Shown: positions 7,399 through 15,833, counted from the stretch's first letter. The stretch: DNA of 18,279 nt from DASPKW01 sp038244055 (GCA_038244055.1 JBBRTW010000096.1:1-18279); one strand, 5' to 3'. A program made the numbers and translations. Notes: generated by a model not told the origin, from the sequence alone.

Positions 7399-10300
7399 TT
7401 ACCGCGCGGCCACTTCCGCATTCATCACTAATCCGTCGATTGCGGTTTCCCCGGCGGCCAATACCCCACCCGGACATACGATCGAGCGCACCGCCATAGA
7501 ATCTTCTTCGACCACTGCCCCGCGCAGGATGACCGAATCGTGGATTCTCGCCCCCGAATCAATCGTAACTCCTTGTTCCACAATGGCGAACGTCGGGCGG
7601 CGATCTTCGGCGAAGGGGTCGTTCGGCACCGGCTTGCCCATGCTCTGCCGGTAACGCTTCTGCAACGCCGAAATGTACTCTTCCAAGGTCCGAATCGGCA
7701 GACCCGTGGGATGGGTCTGGTAGAGATGTGCGACGGTAAAGTCTTTGGCGATCAGGGGTAAGGCCTGTTCCTTCATGTCCACATAGCCGGTCGCGGAAAG
7801 GTTCCGCAGCGCCCCGCAGCGAATCAGCATCAGGCCCGATGGCGTTCCATCGGCGTGGGCGATCAGGCTCACATCCGCTTCGAGTTCGGCCATGGCGATC
7901 GATAGTTCCGTTAATGGCGACAGTAACGCCTGTGCGGCCGTTGCCACGATGAGCACATCATCATCGAGGTACTCGGACGACAGATCGCGCAGAACCCCGC
8001 CCGTGCCGCGGTAGGGCGAGAGATCGCGCTCGACCAGCACCTCGACACCGTGCCCCGGCGCGGGTGCGGTCGGCTCGGGCGAAACGTGATCCACAATGAC
8101 GCGGACCGGTAATTCATTCATGCCGACCAGATGGCCCAGCGAAGCGGCCTGATCGCGCCAGTGCGAAAGCATCGAGCGGCCATCCTCCAGCGGAAGATCG
8201 AGAATCGAGCGCCCGACGGCGGCCGACAGCGCGCTTTGCCGCACCGACCCGCCCAACAGCACCACCGCCTTCAGATGGCGGAGTTGCGGCGGGACGAGCG
8301 TGTGTTTTCCATTGCCATTGCCGTTGCCGTTCCCATTGCCGTTGCCGTTCCCACTGCCAGAGTGCATGGATTCCGGGACGAAAATCTCGCTGGAGAAGCC
8401 GTTCAGGAATGAGCGGTAGACGAATTCCGGCCCATGTTTGGCGGGGATTTCCTCGACTTGCGGCGAAGGGCGCGAAGCCAGTTTGTGCGAGCCATTGGCG
8501 GGCTGCGCCAGATCCGCTTCGCTGACATTGACATTGAAGCGGCCCATTCCCGAGTCGACCGTCATCGTGAGCCGGCACTTCGGGCGCAGGCCCAGTTTTC
8601 GCGTCATGCCCTTCAACATTGAGGAACTGAGCAGGCGAATTGCAAAGGGAATTCCATGCACCAGGTAACGCTTGGCCAGCCGGCCGGGCTCCTGGAGCAT
8701 GCGGTGAACCCACTCCATGCCAATCTTGCGCATCCATCGCGGCGCGCGGCGAACGTTCCCGCAGAGGAAGCTGAACGAGATGCCCACGCCCAACCACCAG
8801 GCCGAGGGGAGCTTGTCGCGCAGGCGGTCGATGAGCTGTTCCTGCTTGGGCGAACCCAGGGCGACGAAAATGATGTCGGGATTGGTCTCGGTGACAGCGC
8901 GGGTCAGGTCGCGCATCTGGTCGGCATTTTTCTCAAAGCCGACTGAAGGACAGTAAGTACCTGCGATTTTAATCGTGGGATGGCGATCGCGAAGCACCGC
9001 CGCCGCAGCCTCCGCGGTGCCGGGATCGCCGCCGAGCAGGAAGATCGACTTGCCCGCCTTGGCGGCCGCGGCAGAAAGGCTCGAAATCAGATCAGAGCCG
9101 GCGACGCGGCCAGGCAGTGGCGTACCCTGAAGGCGGCTGGCCCAGACCAGCGGCATGCCATCGGCCACGACCAGGTCCGCCCGATCGACCAAATGGGCGA
9201 AATCCGCATCTTTGCGGCATCGACGCAGGTGATCGAGGTTCGGTGTCACCACCACGCCGCCCCGCCCGGAATTGCTGCGATGGAGAATCTGACCGATGCA
9301 CTGGCCCTCGGTCATGGCGTGAACATTGACGCCAAAGAGTTCGACCACCGAGGGCTGCTCGTAAATCGGGAAACTATCGTTGCCGCCGCTGGGGTCGGTC
9401 GGCTCGTCATCATCGCGCGTTGAACGATCGGTCCGCACCCATTCCTTTTGCGGCCGGAACATGAAGCCGAAGTAAAGCGGAATCTTCCACACCACATAGA
9501 ACGGGGCGGCCAGCAGCGCGGTCAGCGGAAGCTGCTGCCGGCCAAACTTAATCCAGGCGGCCGTGATGCAGAGGATCGACAGCGCCAGCCCGCCCATGAG
9601 CATCTGCATGGCGACCCAGGTCGCGCCGAACCGCGCCGCGAGGCTCGCCGCGCCGATGGCGGCCAGGAAAATCATCACCAGCAACGAAAGCGGCGGCACG
9701 CACAACTCCAATGCCAGCGCCAGTGCGGAAAGCTTGCGGAACTTCACCGCGCCCTTGAGCATGCGCGGCACCTGCGTGATCAATGTTTGCAGGTGGCCAT
9801 GCTCCCAGCGCGTGCGCTGGGTGAGGGCGGCCTTTTTCTGCTCCGGCAACCGTCCCGTAACCAATGCCTGCTCGCAGAACATCGGCGCATGCCCCGCCAG
9901 CGCCAGATCCAGGCCGAGCTGCATGTCTTCGACGATATTTCCCGAAGCGAGCTTGGCCCGGCGAATCACCGACCAGGGGAAGGCCATGCCCGTGCCCGTC
10001 AGGAGACAGGGCAGACCGAGCCGGCCCAACCCACTTGGACGAACCAAATTTTTCACCATAAACGCCAGCGCCGAGACCAGATCGCGCGGGCCGGGATGGC
10101 TGGGCCGCTCCAGGAGATAAACCGCCTGTGCCGGCTGCCCGGTTTGTACGACCTGGGCCGCAAGCGATTCCACAGCGCCCGGATGCACATGGCAATCCGC
10201 ATCCATCATCATCAGGATGCCCGGCGCGTCTTTTTCCACATGGCGAATGCCGTAATCCAAGGCGTACCCTTTGCCCTTGCGAATCGCATCGGTGCGTTCG

Positions 10301-10602
10301 ATGACCTCCGCGCCGGCCGCACGGGCGATCTCGGCCGTGCGATCGCTGCAGTTATCGGCCACGACGATGACGCGATCGCCATCGCTCACCTGCGACATCA
10401 GCGAGTCCAGCGTGCTTGCGAGAACCTGTTCTTCGTTGTGAGCGGGAATGAGAATGGCCACCCTTGGCCGGGCAGCGTGGTTGCCGAGCTTCTTACGTCT
10501 GGGGAGCAATGCCGCAAGGCACTCCGCGCAGAGCACCGTTACCGGCACCAGAAGGAGCGCGGCAACGGCCAGTATTAGAATATTCACCCACTGCAAAGCC
10601 AA
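7399..10602 (-). CDS. Three-part fusion: processive-type GT2, GT26 (WecG/TagA) and degenerate nucleotidyltransferase/beta-helix
   Basis: 1067 residues in one uninterrupted frame. Part 1 (about 1-390) is a membrane GT2: helix at 5-32, DNCSDRT at 83-89, DAD at 134-136, VED at 224-226, QxxRW at 262-266 and three helices at 296-380, the layout of cellulose/hyaluronan synthase-like enzymes. Part 2 (about 415-665) is a WecG/TagA/CpsF glycosyltransferase with TPNLDHL (Thr453), VVADGMPLV (Asp481), GSPKQE at 583-588 and GVGISFSFLCG from 605. A Gly-Asn repeat linker (about 749-766) leads to part 3 (777-1067), which resembles NDP-sugar pyrophosphorylases plus hexapeptide repeats but has lost the key catalytic residues. 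It would add sugars to the lipid-linked intermediate at the inner membrane. Starts are uncertain: TTG at 10602, TTG at 10596 (6 bases from GGGAG, the best spacing) or GTG at 10587. Confidence 0.88.
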   Translation of the reverse strand: MALQWVNILILAVAALLLVPVTVLCAECLAALLPRRKKLGNHAARPRVAILIPAHNEEQVLASTLDSLMSQVSDGDRVIVVADNCSDRTAEIARAAGAEVIERTDAIRKGKGYALDYGIRHVEKDAPGILMMMDADCHVHPGAVESLAAQVVQTGQPAQAVYLLERPSHPGPRDLVSALAFMVKNLVRPSGLGRLGLPCLLTGTGMAFPWSVIRRAKLASGNIVEDMQLGLDLALAGHAPMFCEQALVTGRLPEQKKAALTQRTRWEHGHLQTLITQVPRMLKGAVKFRKLSALALALELCVPPLSLLVMIFLAAIGAASLAARFGATWVAMQMLMGGLALSILCITAAWIKFGRQQLPLTALLAAPFYVVWKIPLYFGFMFRPQKEWVRTDRSTRDDDEPTDPSGGNDSFPIYEQPSVVELFGVNVHAMTEGQCIGQILHRSNSGRGGVVVTPNLDHLRRCRKDADFAHLVDRADLVVADGMPLVWASRLQGTPLPGRVAGSDLISSLSAAAAKAGKSIFLLGGDPGTAEAAAAVLRDRHPTIKIAGTYCPSVGFEKNADQMRDLTRAVTETNPDIIFVALGSPKQEQLIDRLRDKLPSAWWLGVGISFSFLCGNVRRAPRWMRKIGMEWVHRMLQEPGRLAKRYLVHGIPFAIRLLSSSMLKGMTRKLGLRPKCRLTMTVDSGMGRFNVNVSEADLAQPANGSHKLASRPSPQVEEIPAKHGPEFVYRSFLNGFSSEIFVPESMHSGSGNGNGNGNGNGNGNGKHTLVPPQLRHLKAVVLLGGSVRQSALSAAVGRSILDLPLEDGRSMLSHWRDQAASLGHLVGMNELPVRVIVDHVSPEPTAPAPGHGVEVLVERDLSPYRGTGGVLRDLSSEYLDDDVLIVATAAQALLSPLTELSIAMAELEADVSLIAHADGTPSGLMLIRCGALRNLSATGYVDMKEQALPLIAKDFTVAHLYQTHPTGLPIRTLEEYISALQKRYRQSMGKPVPNDPFAEDRRPTFAIVEQGVTIDSGARIHDSVILRGAVVEEDSMAVRSIVCPGGVLAAGETAIDGLVMNAEVAAR
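8309..8356. repeat. Hexanucleotide array encoding a Gly-Asn linker
   Basis: Eight tandem 6 bp units of the form CC(A/G)TT(G/C), the last one CCACTG, lie inside the fusion glycosyltransferase gene. On the coding strand they give a run of alternating Gly and Asn between the GT26 part and the nucleotidyltransferase-like part. The unit length is a multiple of three, so gain or loss of units would change linker length without breaking the frame. Units differ by silent or near-silent substitutions, so the array is not freshly expanded. Confidence 0.9.
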
Positions 10603-10742
10603 CTCCCAGAAAACCCACTAGGCGGGAGAGAGGGTGCCGATTTTCACTTGTGTTCGCACAAATTCAAGAAAAAAACCAATGAATTTCATGCAAAAGTTAA
10701 AACTGGCGATCACTACTGCCCGGTGCTATCAACTACCCAGAT
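10603..10742. other. Intergenic leader of the fusion gene, AT-rich
   Basis: This 140 bp gap lies between the GT4 stop and the fusion gene start. It contains GGGAG on the coding (-) strand at 10603-10607, a small hairpin (TTGTG and CACAA at 10648-10661 around TTCG, reading on the + strand), a run of seven A at 10669-10675 and an 11 bp palindrome ATGAAATTCAT at 10679-10689 (read on the - strand). The AT content is well above that of the flanking genes on the left. It could carry a promoter for the downstream genes, but I found no convincing -10/-35 pair, and no stable GC-rich stem stands next to the T run on the - strand. Confidence 0.4.
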
Positions 10743-12029
10743 TCACCCACCGCCCGGTCCAACCGGTGCCGATGACTGCGCCAGGGTGCTTCTCAGTCTC
10801 ATCTCTTCTGACCGGACATCCTGCCCGACGGCTACGCCCCTGAACAGGGCCGCCAACTTGCCCGCTTCCGTGCGGGCATTATGATTATCAGCCACACGCC
10901 GGGCTCCTGAATCGCCCATTTCCCGAAGCCTGGCCACGTCTTCCCTCAGTACATGGCCAATCACTTCGGTCAGCGCATCCACAGAACCCGCTGGTATAAG
11001 ATACCCGCAAATTCCCGGAGCGACCAACTCCGGTATTCCTGCAACATAGGTACTCACTACCGGTCGGCGCAGTCCTAACGCTTCCATCACTACGACCGGC
11101 AGGCCCTCTGCGAAGCTGGGTAAGATCATCGCCCGGGCATTGATTATCTGCTCTCGAACCTGCTTATTGGACATCCAGCCGGTGATGTGAACGTTCTCTT
11201 CCAACTGATAACGCCCGATAAGCTGTTCTATTTCTACGCGCATCGGGCCGTCCCCGACAAGTATGATCTCGAAATTTTCACCAAGATTTTTCAGGCGACC
11301 CGCCGCCTCCACCAGGAGAAGCTGTCCCTTCTGCTCGGCCAGCCGACCGACGCACACTAACCGGCGCACATCCGGCACTTCCGACGAATTCCCCGTCAAA
11401 AAGGATTCATCCAGTCCGCAATGCACCACATGGATTTTTCGCCAGTATTCGTGCCCGCACCAGCGAAATAGCTGCGATTTCCCATATTCGCTGACTGCAA
11501 TGGCAAACTCCGAGTGCTCCACTTTCATTCCCAGTTTCAGTGCGCCGGGACGATCGAATTCTTCCGGGCCGTGGCAGGTAAAACTGTAGGTCGGCCCGCC
11601 CAGAACTCGAACCAAGAGGGCAACGGCGGTGGAATTGGTGCCAAAATGGGCGTGAATATGCTGGCTTCCCGCCTGGCGAACCCATCCCAAAAGCACACAC
11701 GCTTCGCCCAGATAGATCAGGTGGTAGAGTCGGCCCCGCTCTCCCTTCTTACCCAGTTTCCAGACCATTTGCAGGGCGCGGAAGAACTTTACAGGCCGGG
11801 TAAGTAAGACTTTGAGTATCGCCAGGAGCAGCCCGACCGCTCCGACCCCCAGCACGATACGCGTCTTTTCCTTTTCCGCGATATCGCCGGCATCGACGAC
11901 TTGTTGATCCCAGGCCCGCAGCGTGAAGCGATCGACGTGAACGCCCTGGGCCTCAAGCGCGGCGATCTCGCGCCGGATGAAGCTCTGGCTGGTTTGCGGG
12001 TACTGATTGATGAGATAGGCGATTTTCAA
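10743..12029 (-). CDS. GT4 glycosyltransferase, lower-GC gene
   Basis: 428 residues with a GT-B fold. The N-terminal half opens with KIAYLINQYPQTSQSFIRRE, a common opening in GT4 enzymes that act on polysaccharide precursors, and has IHAHFG at 125-130 and TCHGPEEFD at 151-159. The C-terminal half has VGRLAEQKG at 227-235 (donor phosphate contacts) and the EX7E pair E308/E316 in FAEGLPVVVMEAL. It adds a sugar, usually with retention of configuration; donor and acceptor are unknown. The start codon is TTG at 12029, chosen because the conserved KIAYLIN follows at once and no in-frame ATG fits; the ribosome-binding site is weak. Five 60-base lines sampled by hand average 53% GC, against about 70% in a line of the adjacent GT2 gene, so transfer from another source is likely. 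Confidence 0.9.
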   Translation of the reverse strand: MKIAYLINQYPQTSQSFIRREIAALEAQGVHVDRFTLRAWDQQVVDAGDIAEKEKTRIVLGVGAVGLLLAILKVLLTRPVKFFRALQMVWKLGKKGERGRLYHLIYLGEACVLLGWVRQAGSQHIHAHFGTNSTAVALLVRVLGGPTYSFTCHGPEEFDRPGALKLGMKVEHSEFAIAVSEYGKSQLFRWCGHEYWRKIHVVHCGLDESFLTGNSSEVPDVRRLVCVGRLAEQKGQLLLVEAAGRLKNLGENFEIILVGDGPMRVEIEQLIGRYQLEENVHITGWMSNKQVREQIINARAMILPSFAEGLPVVVMEALGLRRPVVSTYVAGIPELVAPGICGYLIPAGSVDALTEVIGHVLREDVARLREMGDSGARRVADNHNARTEAGKLAALFRGVAVGQDVRSEEMRLRSTLAQSSAPVGPGGG

Positions 12030-12046
12030 CGGCTTATTTTCGTTTC

Positions 12047-12061
12047 GTGGGCAGCGCCCAC
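12047..12061. other. Short GC-rich hairpin upstream of the TTG-start GT4 gene
   Basis: GTGGGC and GCCCAC form a perfect 6 bp stem around a 3-base loop. It lies in the 57 bp gap between two - strand glycosyltransferase genes, 17 bases upstream of the TTG start. On the - strand it is followed by an A-rich rather than a T-rich run, so it does not look like an intrinsic terminator. It could mark processing or modulate initiation; it may also be chance in GC-rich DNA. Confidence 0.35.
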
Positions 12062-12086
12062 TTCTCCAAGGTTGCGCGGCTCAACA

Positions 12087-13142
12087 TTAAGGGTGCATCG
12101 ATCCGGCTTTTACCGCCGGCGCGCTCGGTTCCTGCGCGGGATCCGGCGGCGCATCGGTTCCTTTGTACTCAATCAGGCGGCTGGGTCGGTGGGAAAGCCG
12201 ACCAAACCAGTATTTCAATTGGCCGCTCACCTGCGGGAATTTTCCCAACAGGAGATACGCCGCGAAAAATCGCGCATCGGACGGGGTCAGGCCGCGCCGG
12301 CGGGCTGAAGCCTGGATGCGCAACCATTGCACGGGATAGAACCCAAGCAGCGCCAGGCTGATCCCGCGCGTCCACCACGCCAGCCCAATCGCCAATACCG
12401 GCACAATCGCGCCCCAGAGCCAGTTGGAGCGGTGCATTTTGACGCGATAACGCTCGGCCGATTTGCCGTGCATCGTTGCCCCTTCGGCGATGGCGAAACC
12501 CGTGCGCTTCTCGCGACGCCACCACTGCGAAAATCGCGTCATGGCCGCATCGTGCAAGGTCATCTCGGCATCGAGGCGCTCGATCTTCCAGCCTTTTTCG
12601 CGGAGTCGGAGGCACATTTCAGGTTCCTCGCCGGCGATCAGCGCGGCATTGAACCCGCCGACTTCCCTGAACGATGAAACCCTGACCATCGAATCGCCGC
12701 CGCAGGAATCGGCCTCCCCCACGGGCGTATTCCATTCGATATCGCAAAGGCGGTTGTAGGGCGACCGCTCCGGGAAGCGCTCGCGGCGGCGGCCGGATAC
12801 AATGGCCAGCTCCGGGCGTTGCTCCATGACCGCGATCGCCATCTGCCACCATGAGGCGACGATCTCGCAATCGCCATCGACAAACTGAACCAGGTCCGTA
12901 TCCGGGGCGATGTGCAGCAGGCGGGCGAAGCCTTCGTTTCGCGCCCGCGCGGCCGTGAAGGGAATCGCCGCGTCGAGTTCAACCACTTCAATTCCCCTGG
13001 AGCGCGCGTAGGCCACGCTGCCATCGGTCGATCCCGAATCGACGTAAACCGCGCGGCCAATAAAGGGCGCGGCGGATTCCAGGCACCGCCGGAGGCGCTG
13101 CCCCTCGTTGCGGCCGATGACTACCAGACCGACGTTGCCCAC
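12087..13142 (-). CDS. GT2 glycosyltransferase with C-terminal membrane segment
   Basis: 351 residues. The GT-A domain begins with VGLVVIGRNEGQRL (residues 4-17), then YVDSGSTDGS at 33-42, the metal-binding DGD at 89-91 (VDGDCEIV), CGGDSMVR at 147-154 and GEEPEMCLRLREKGW at 171-185, the acceptor/base region. A membrane helix at about 241-258 and a second hydrophobic stretch at 260-275 follow, then a Pro/Ala-rich tail. It probably adds a sugar to the lipid-linked EPS unit at the cytoplasmic face of the membrane; the sugar is unknown. The start is GTG at 13142, the furthest upstream in-frame start and just before the conserved VGLVVIGRNE; an ATG two bases upstream is in another frame. An 88 bp AT-richer gap separates it from the methyltransferase. 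Confidence 0.88.
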   Translation of the reverse strand: MGNVGLVVIGRNEGQRLRRCLESAAPFIGRAVYVDSGSTDGSVAYARSRGIEVVELDAAIPFTAARARNEGFARLLHIAPDTDLVQFVDGDCEIVASWWQMAIAVMEQRPELAIVSGRRRERFPERSPYNRLCDIEWNTPVGEADSCGGDSMVRVSSFREVGGFNAALIAGEEPEMCLRLREKGWKIERLDAEMTLHDAAMTRFSQWWRREKRTGFAIAEGATMHGKSAERYRVKMHRSNWLWGAIVPVLAIGLAWWTRGISLALLGFYPVQWLRIQASARRRGLTPSDARFFAAYLLLGKFPQVSGQLKYWFGRLSHRPSRLIEYKGTDAPPDPAQEPSAPAVKAGSMHP

Positions 13143-13230
13143 ATGACACCCGAGTTGAAGGCGAATTCTTCCACTCCGCGAAGATACCCTATTTCAACCG
13201 ATTAATTCGTATTTCACGGTGTTTTTCCAT

Positions 13231-13974
13231 CTAGGAAGCCTCTCGGATCGAATTATGCTCCACTGGCGCTGCCGGCGGCGACTGCGATCTGTCGGCCGCC
13301 TCATGTGCCGCTTGCGGCTGCTTTCGCAGCACGACGGCGAACGCCTTGATGTGCTTGAAGAGATAGGGCGATTGGCGAATCAGCTCCAGCCACTTTTTCG
13401 GGCGGTAAAATGGAACCAGCATCCGCACCAGCGATCGCCCCAATGGCCGGCCGCGCTCGGCGACGCGCCACTGACGCCAGTTGCCCGAGTCGATGATGGC
13501 GCTGTCGACGATGGTCGTGCCCGGAAAATGCCCGGCGATTTCTTCGATCGATGGCCGAAACATCGTGTCGATCGGATCGGCATGGTACGGGTATTTGTAC
13601 GGCCCCGAGACGAAGAGGTAGCCGCCGACGGGAACGATCTTCATCAGGGTCGCGCAGATATTGGCGCGGCTGACGACATGTTCCAGGAGATTCGAAACCA
13701 TGACCGATTTGATCGGGTAGTGCGCGAGCGAATCGAGAAAACCCGGATCGAGCAGGTCCCCCGCGATATCGATTCCCGGCCCGCCCTTGATGTCCAGATG
13801 ATGAACTTTGCCCTTGCGCTCCCGCAATGGCGCGAAGATGAGCTGATCGATGTACGGTTGCACACGGGTGCGGAATTCGAGCGTGGAAGAGCCCACGTTC
13901 AATAGCGGAAAGAGCTCGTCATCCGGGGTCCGGGCGAGACGCTCTCCAAGCCATTGTGCTTCTAGCAGATTCAT
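13231..13974 (-). CDS. Class I SAM-dependent methyltransferase-like protein
   Basis: 247 residues. LLNVGSST at 24-31 stands where the glycine-rich SAM motif I is expected but is degenerate (VGSST rather than GxGxG). H-H-L-D-I at 58-62 supplies an acidic residue (Asp61) like the ribose-binding acid of motif II, and SNLLEHV at 94-100 is a good motif IV-like segment. KYPYHADPIDTMFRPS at 127-142 resembles sequence seen in methyltransferase-like proteins of EPS loci. The C-terminal 30 residues are low-complexity. It could O-methylate a sugar of the repeat unit, although weak SAM binding or a non-catalytic role cannot be excluded. The ATG at 13974 lies 6 bp after the acetyltransferase stop, a tight operon junction. 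Confidence 0.7.
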   Translation of the reverse strand: MNLLEAQWLGERLARTPDDELFPLLNVGSSTLEFRTRVQPYIDQLIFAPLRERKGKVHHLDIKGGPGIDIAGDLLDPGFLDSLAHYPIKSVMVSNLLEHVVSRANICATLMKIVPVGGYLFVSGPYKYPYHADPIDTMFRPSIEEIAGHFPGTTIVDSAIIDSGNWRQWRVAERGRPLGRSLVRMLVPFYRPKKWLELIRQSPYLFKHIKAFAVVLRKQPQAAHEAADRSQSPPAAPVEHNSIREAS

Positions 13975-13980
13975 GGTGAT

Positions 13981-14697
13981 TTATGATAGGTGTTGTTGGT
14001 GATTGGACAATCCGGTATTCGAGCCGCCCGCGGGAGGCGGCAGAATCCTGGCCGGAATGCCGACCGCCGTCGCCCCGGCCGGCACATCGCACAAGACGAC
14101 CGCATTGGCGCCGATTTTCGCGTGATCCCCGATCGTCACACCGCCCAGCACCCGCGCGCCCGCGCCGATATCCACGTGCCCGCCGATCGTCGGAAAGCCC
14201 GGCCTGGGCCCGCCGTGGCCGATGGTCACCTGCTGAAAAATCAGGCAGTTGGGTCCGATCGTAGCGCCTGGGGCGATGACCACGCCATTGGGATGCGGCA
14301 GCGCCAACCCGCCGGCGATCTTCGCGTTGAGCGGAATGTCCGCGCCCGTGATGGCGCTCCAGCGCCGATGCGCCAACACCGCCCATCGGGAAATAATCCA
14401 GCCCACGGGCCCCATTTTCCCCCGCCATTTTTGATAGCGGCGAATCGTCCGCAGCAGGCGTCGCGAGGGCGTCCATTGGCCAAAAAGGCATTGCTCGCGA
14501 GTCCAATCTGGAATGGTCGCGGAAACGGCCTGACTGGTAGATAGATCCGTGGGCGGGGTCACTTGGGCACCGTTGGACACCAAATCGCCCGTTGATTCAA
14601 GCGCGGCCTCACCGCTCGAATGCGGGAGCGGCCCGGACGCAGCTTCGATCGCGATGCGAACCACCTCATGCGCTGGGTCCCGCGGCGGGCAATGCAT
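13981..14697 (-). CDS. Left-handed beta-helix acetyltransferase, serine acetyltransferase-like
   Basis: 238 residues if ATG 14697 is used; ATG 14724 is also possible. Either start overlaps the preceding GT4 gene (stop at 14666). The frame stays open to 14925, but that part is only the shadow of the GT4 gene. The first 60 residues are not conserved-looking. DWTREQCLFGQWTPSRRLLR at 64-83 and the following helix resemble the N-terminal region of CysE-type enzymes. From 118 on come hexapeptide repeats: IAGGLALPHPNGVVIAPGATIG at 127-148 (split here as IAGGLALPH and PNGVVIAPGATIG), then VTIGHGG, VDIGAGARVLGG and VTIGDHAKIGANAVV, ending in AVGIPARIL. Location among glycosyltransferases suggests O-acetylation of a sugar with acetyl-CoA rather than cysteine synthesis, as for WcaB-like enzymes. 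Confidence 0.82.
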   Translation of the reverse strand: MHCPPRDPAHEVVRIAIEAASGPLPHSSGEAALESTGDLVSNGAQVTPPTDLSTSQAVSATIPDWTREQCLFGQWTPSRRLLRTIRRYQKWRGKMGPVGWIISRWAVLAHRRWSAITGADIPLNAKIAGGLALPHPNGVVIAPGATIGPNCLIFQQVTIGHGGPRPGFPTIGGHVDIGAGARVLGGVTIGDHAKIGANAVVLCDVPAGATAVGIPARILPPPAGGSNTGLSNHQQHLS

Positions 14698-15826
14698 TCG
14701 GGGTTGTGAGGCGATGGATTTCATGAAAGAACGTGCAGTATTGGCTGGCAACCGCCTCCCACGAAAACCGACGCCGGGCAAGCTGCCGGCGCGCCGAGGC
14801 GCGTTGCGGCGATGAATCCTCGATCGCCACCTGCAATGCGCGGACCACCGCCTCGAAATCAGCGGTATCGACCAGGTTCGCCTGATCTTCAACAATCCAG
14901 CGGGTGACCGGCCGGTCGTGGGCAACCACCGGAATCCCGCTCGCCAGCGCCTCGATGTAGATGTTTCCGAATGGCTCGTCCTGGCTCATGTGCAGAAGCA
15001 CGTTGGCGCAGCGATACAACTCGGGCATCTGCTCCCGGCCAAGGAACAGGCGTTTGAAGCGGTCGCCCATGAGCTGTTTGCCCAGTGAATCGACCTCCTG
15101 ACGCTGCTCGCCATCGCCGGCAACAACCAAACATACATCACGAATCCCGGCCGTGCAGCGGATTGCCTCGACCACCCGCTTGCTCGGAATCAGGGCCGCG
15201 ACTACCAGAATCATCGGAATATTATGGGGCAGGCTGAACGAGGCGCGATCGCCCGAGCCCGGCCGATAATCGGGCGGCGATGTGAATCGCGCGACGTCCA
15301 CGCCATTGGGAATCAGCGCGCAGGGATATCGCTCCTTGTGACGCTCGTAGAATTCTGGATTCGTGCAGATCAACCCATCGCAGCCGAAGTGCTTGAACTC
15401 CCAGTTATCGGACCGCACCATCCAGTCGCCGTTCTGGGTGATGAAGACATGGGCCGGCCGGCGCGCGCCCTTGCGTCCCCGGCGCAGAATCCAGTTGGAA
15501 TAGGGATAGCCGCAGGTGACGGTGACATCGAAATGCCGCGGGGCGTAACGGCGAATCAGCGCGGGGGCGAAGGAGAGTTCCTCCCACGCATAGTGGTCGC
15601 GGGCGTAGGGAATCTTCGGGAATTTCTCGAACACTTCGCGATTGATGCACCCCGCGTGAATGAATCGATAGGGATCGCCTTGGCGGGCCCGCCCCGATCC
15701 GATCACGGTCACATCCAGCCCCTCGGCCGCGGCGGCGCGGCGGGCGACTTCCTCCATGACCACCTCCGCCCCGCGATTGACGCGATGGAGGCCGGGGAGA
15801 GCGAAGCAAACGCGAAGTGCAGTCAT
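14666..15826 (-). CDS. GT4 glycosyltransferase
   Basis: 386 residues. The N-terminal domain opens with TALRVCFALPGLHRVNRGAE, where RGAE is the glycine-rich acceptor-side loop. VTCGYPYSNW at 103-112 and FITQNGDWMV at 128-137 follow. IPNGVD at 172-177 marks the linker into the donor domain. LIPSKR at 212-217 provides the basic residue for the nucleotide phosphates, and E284/E292 in DEPFGNIYIEAL form the EX7E pair. It should transfer a sugar to the growing unit at the cytoplasmic side. The ATG at 15826 has no clear ribosome-binding site because an inverted-repeat element begins 8 bases upstream. Its 3' end overlaps the acetyltransferase start, so the two are probably co-translated. Confidence 0.9.
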   Translation of the reverse strand: MTALRVCFALPGLHRVNRGAEVVMEEVARRAAAAEGLDVTVIGSGRARQGDPYRFIHAGCINREVFEKFPKIPYARDHYAWEELSFAPALIRRYAPRHFDVTVTCGYPYSNWILRRGRKGARRPAHVFITQNGDWMVRSDNWEFKHFGCDGLICTNPEFYERHKERYPCALIPNGVDVARFTSPPDYRPGSGDRASFSLPHNIPMILVVAALIPSKRVVEAIRCTAGIRDVCLVVAGDGEQRQEVDSLGKQLMGDRFKRLFLGREQMPELYRCANVLLHMSQDEPFGNIYIEALASGIPVVAHDRPVTRWIVEDQANLVDTADFEAVVRALQVAIEDSSPQRASARRQLARRRFSWEAVASQYCTFFHEIHRLTTPNALPAAGPSA

Positions 15827-15833
15827 AAATAAT

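Noticed and set aside
8309..8356. CRISPR-like short repeats
   Set aside because: Units are 6 bp, contiguous and without spacers, and they encode an in-frame Gly-Asn linker.
9448..10578. 376-codon open frame on the + strand
   Set aside because: It lies wholly opposite the GT2 part of the fusion gene and shows only His/Arg/Gln-rich low-complexity sequence.
10669..10689. Intrinsic terminator on the - strand (T7 run with adjacent palindrome)
   Set aside because: The only stem upstream of the T run is ATGAA/TTCAT with one central base, too short and AT-rich to act as a terminator stem.
14725..14925. Longer N-terminus for the acetyltransferase (start at 14925)
   Set aside because: The extra residues overlap the GT4 coding sequence in another frame and are Arg-rich with no conservation-like features.
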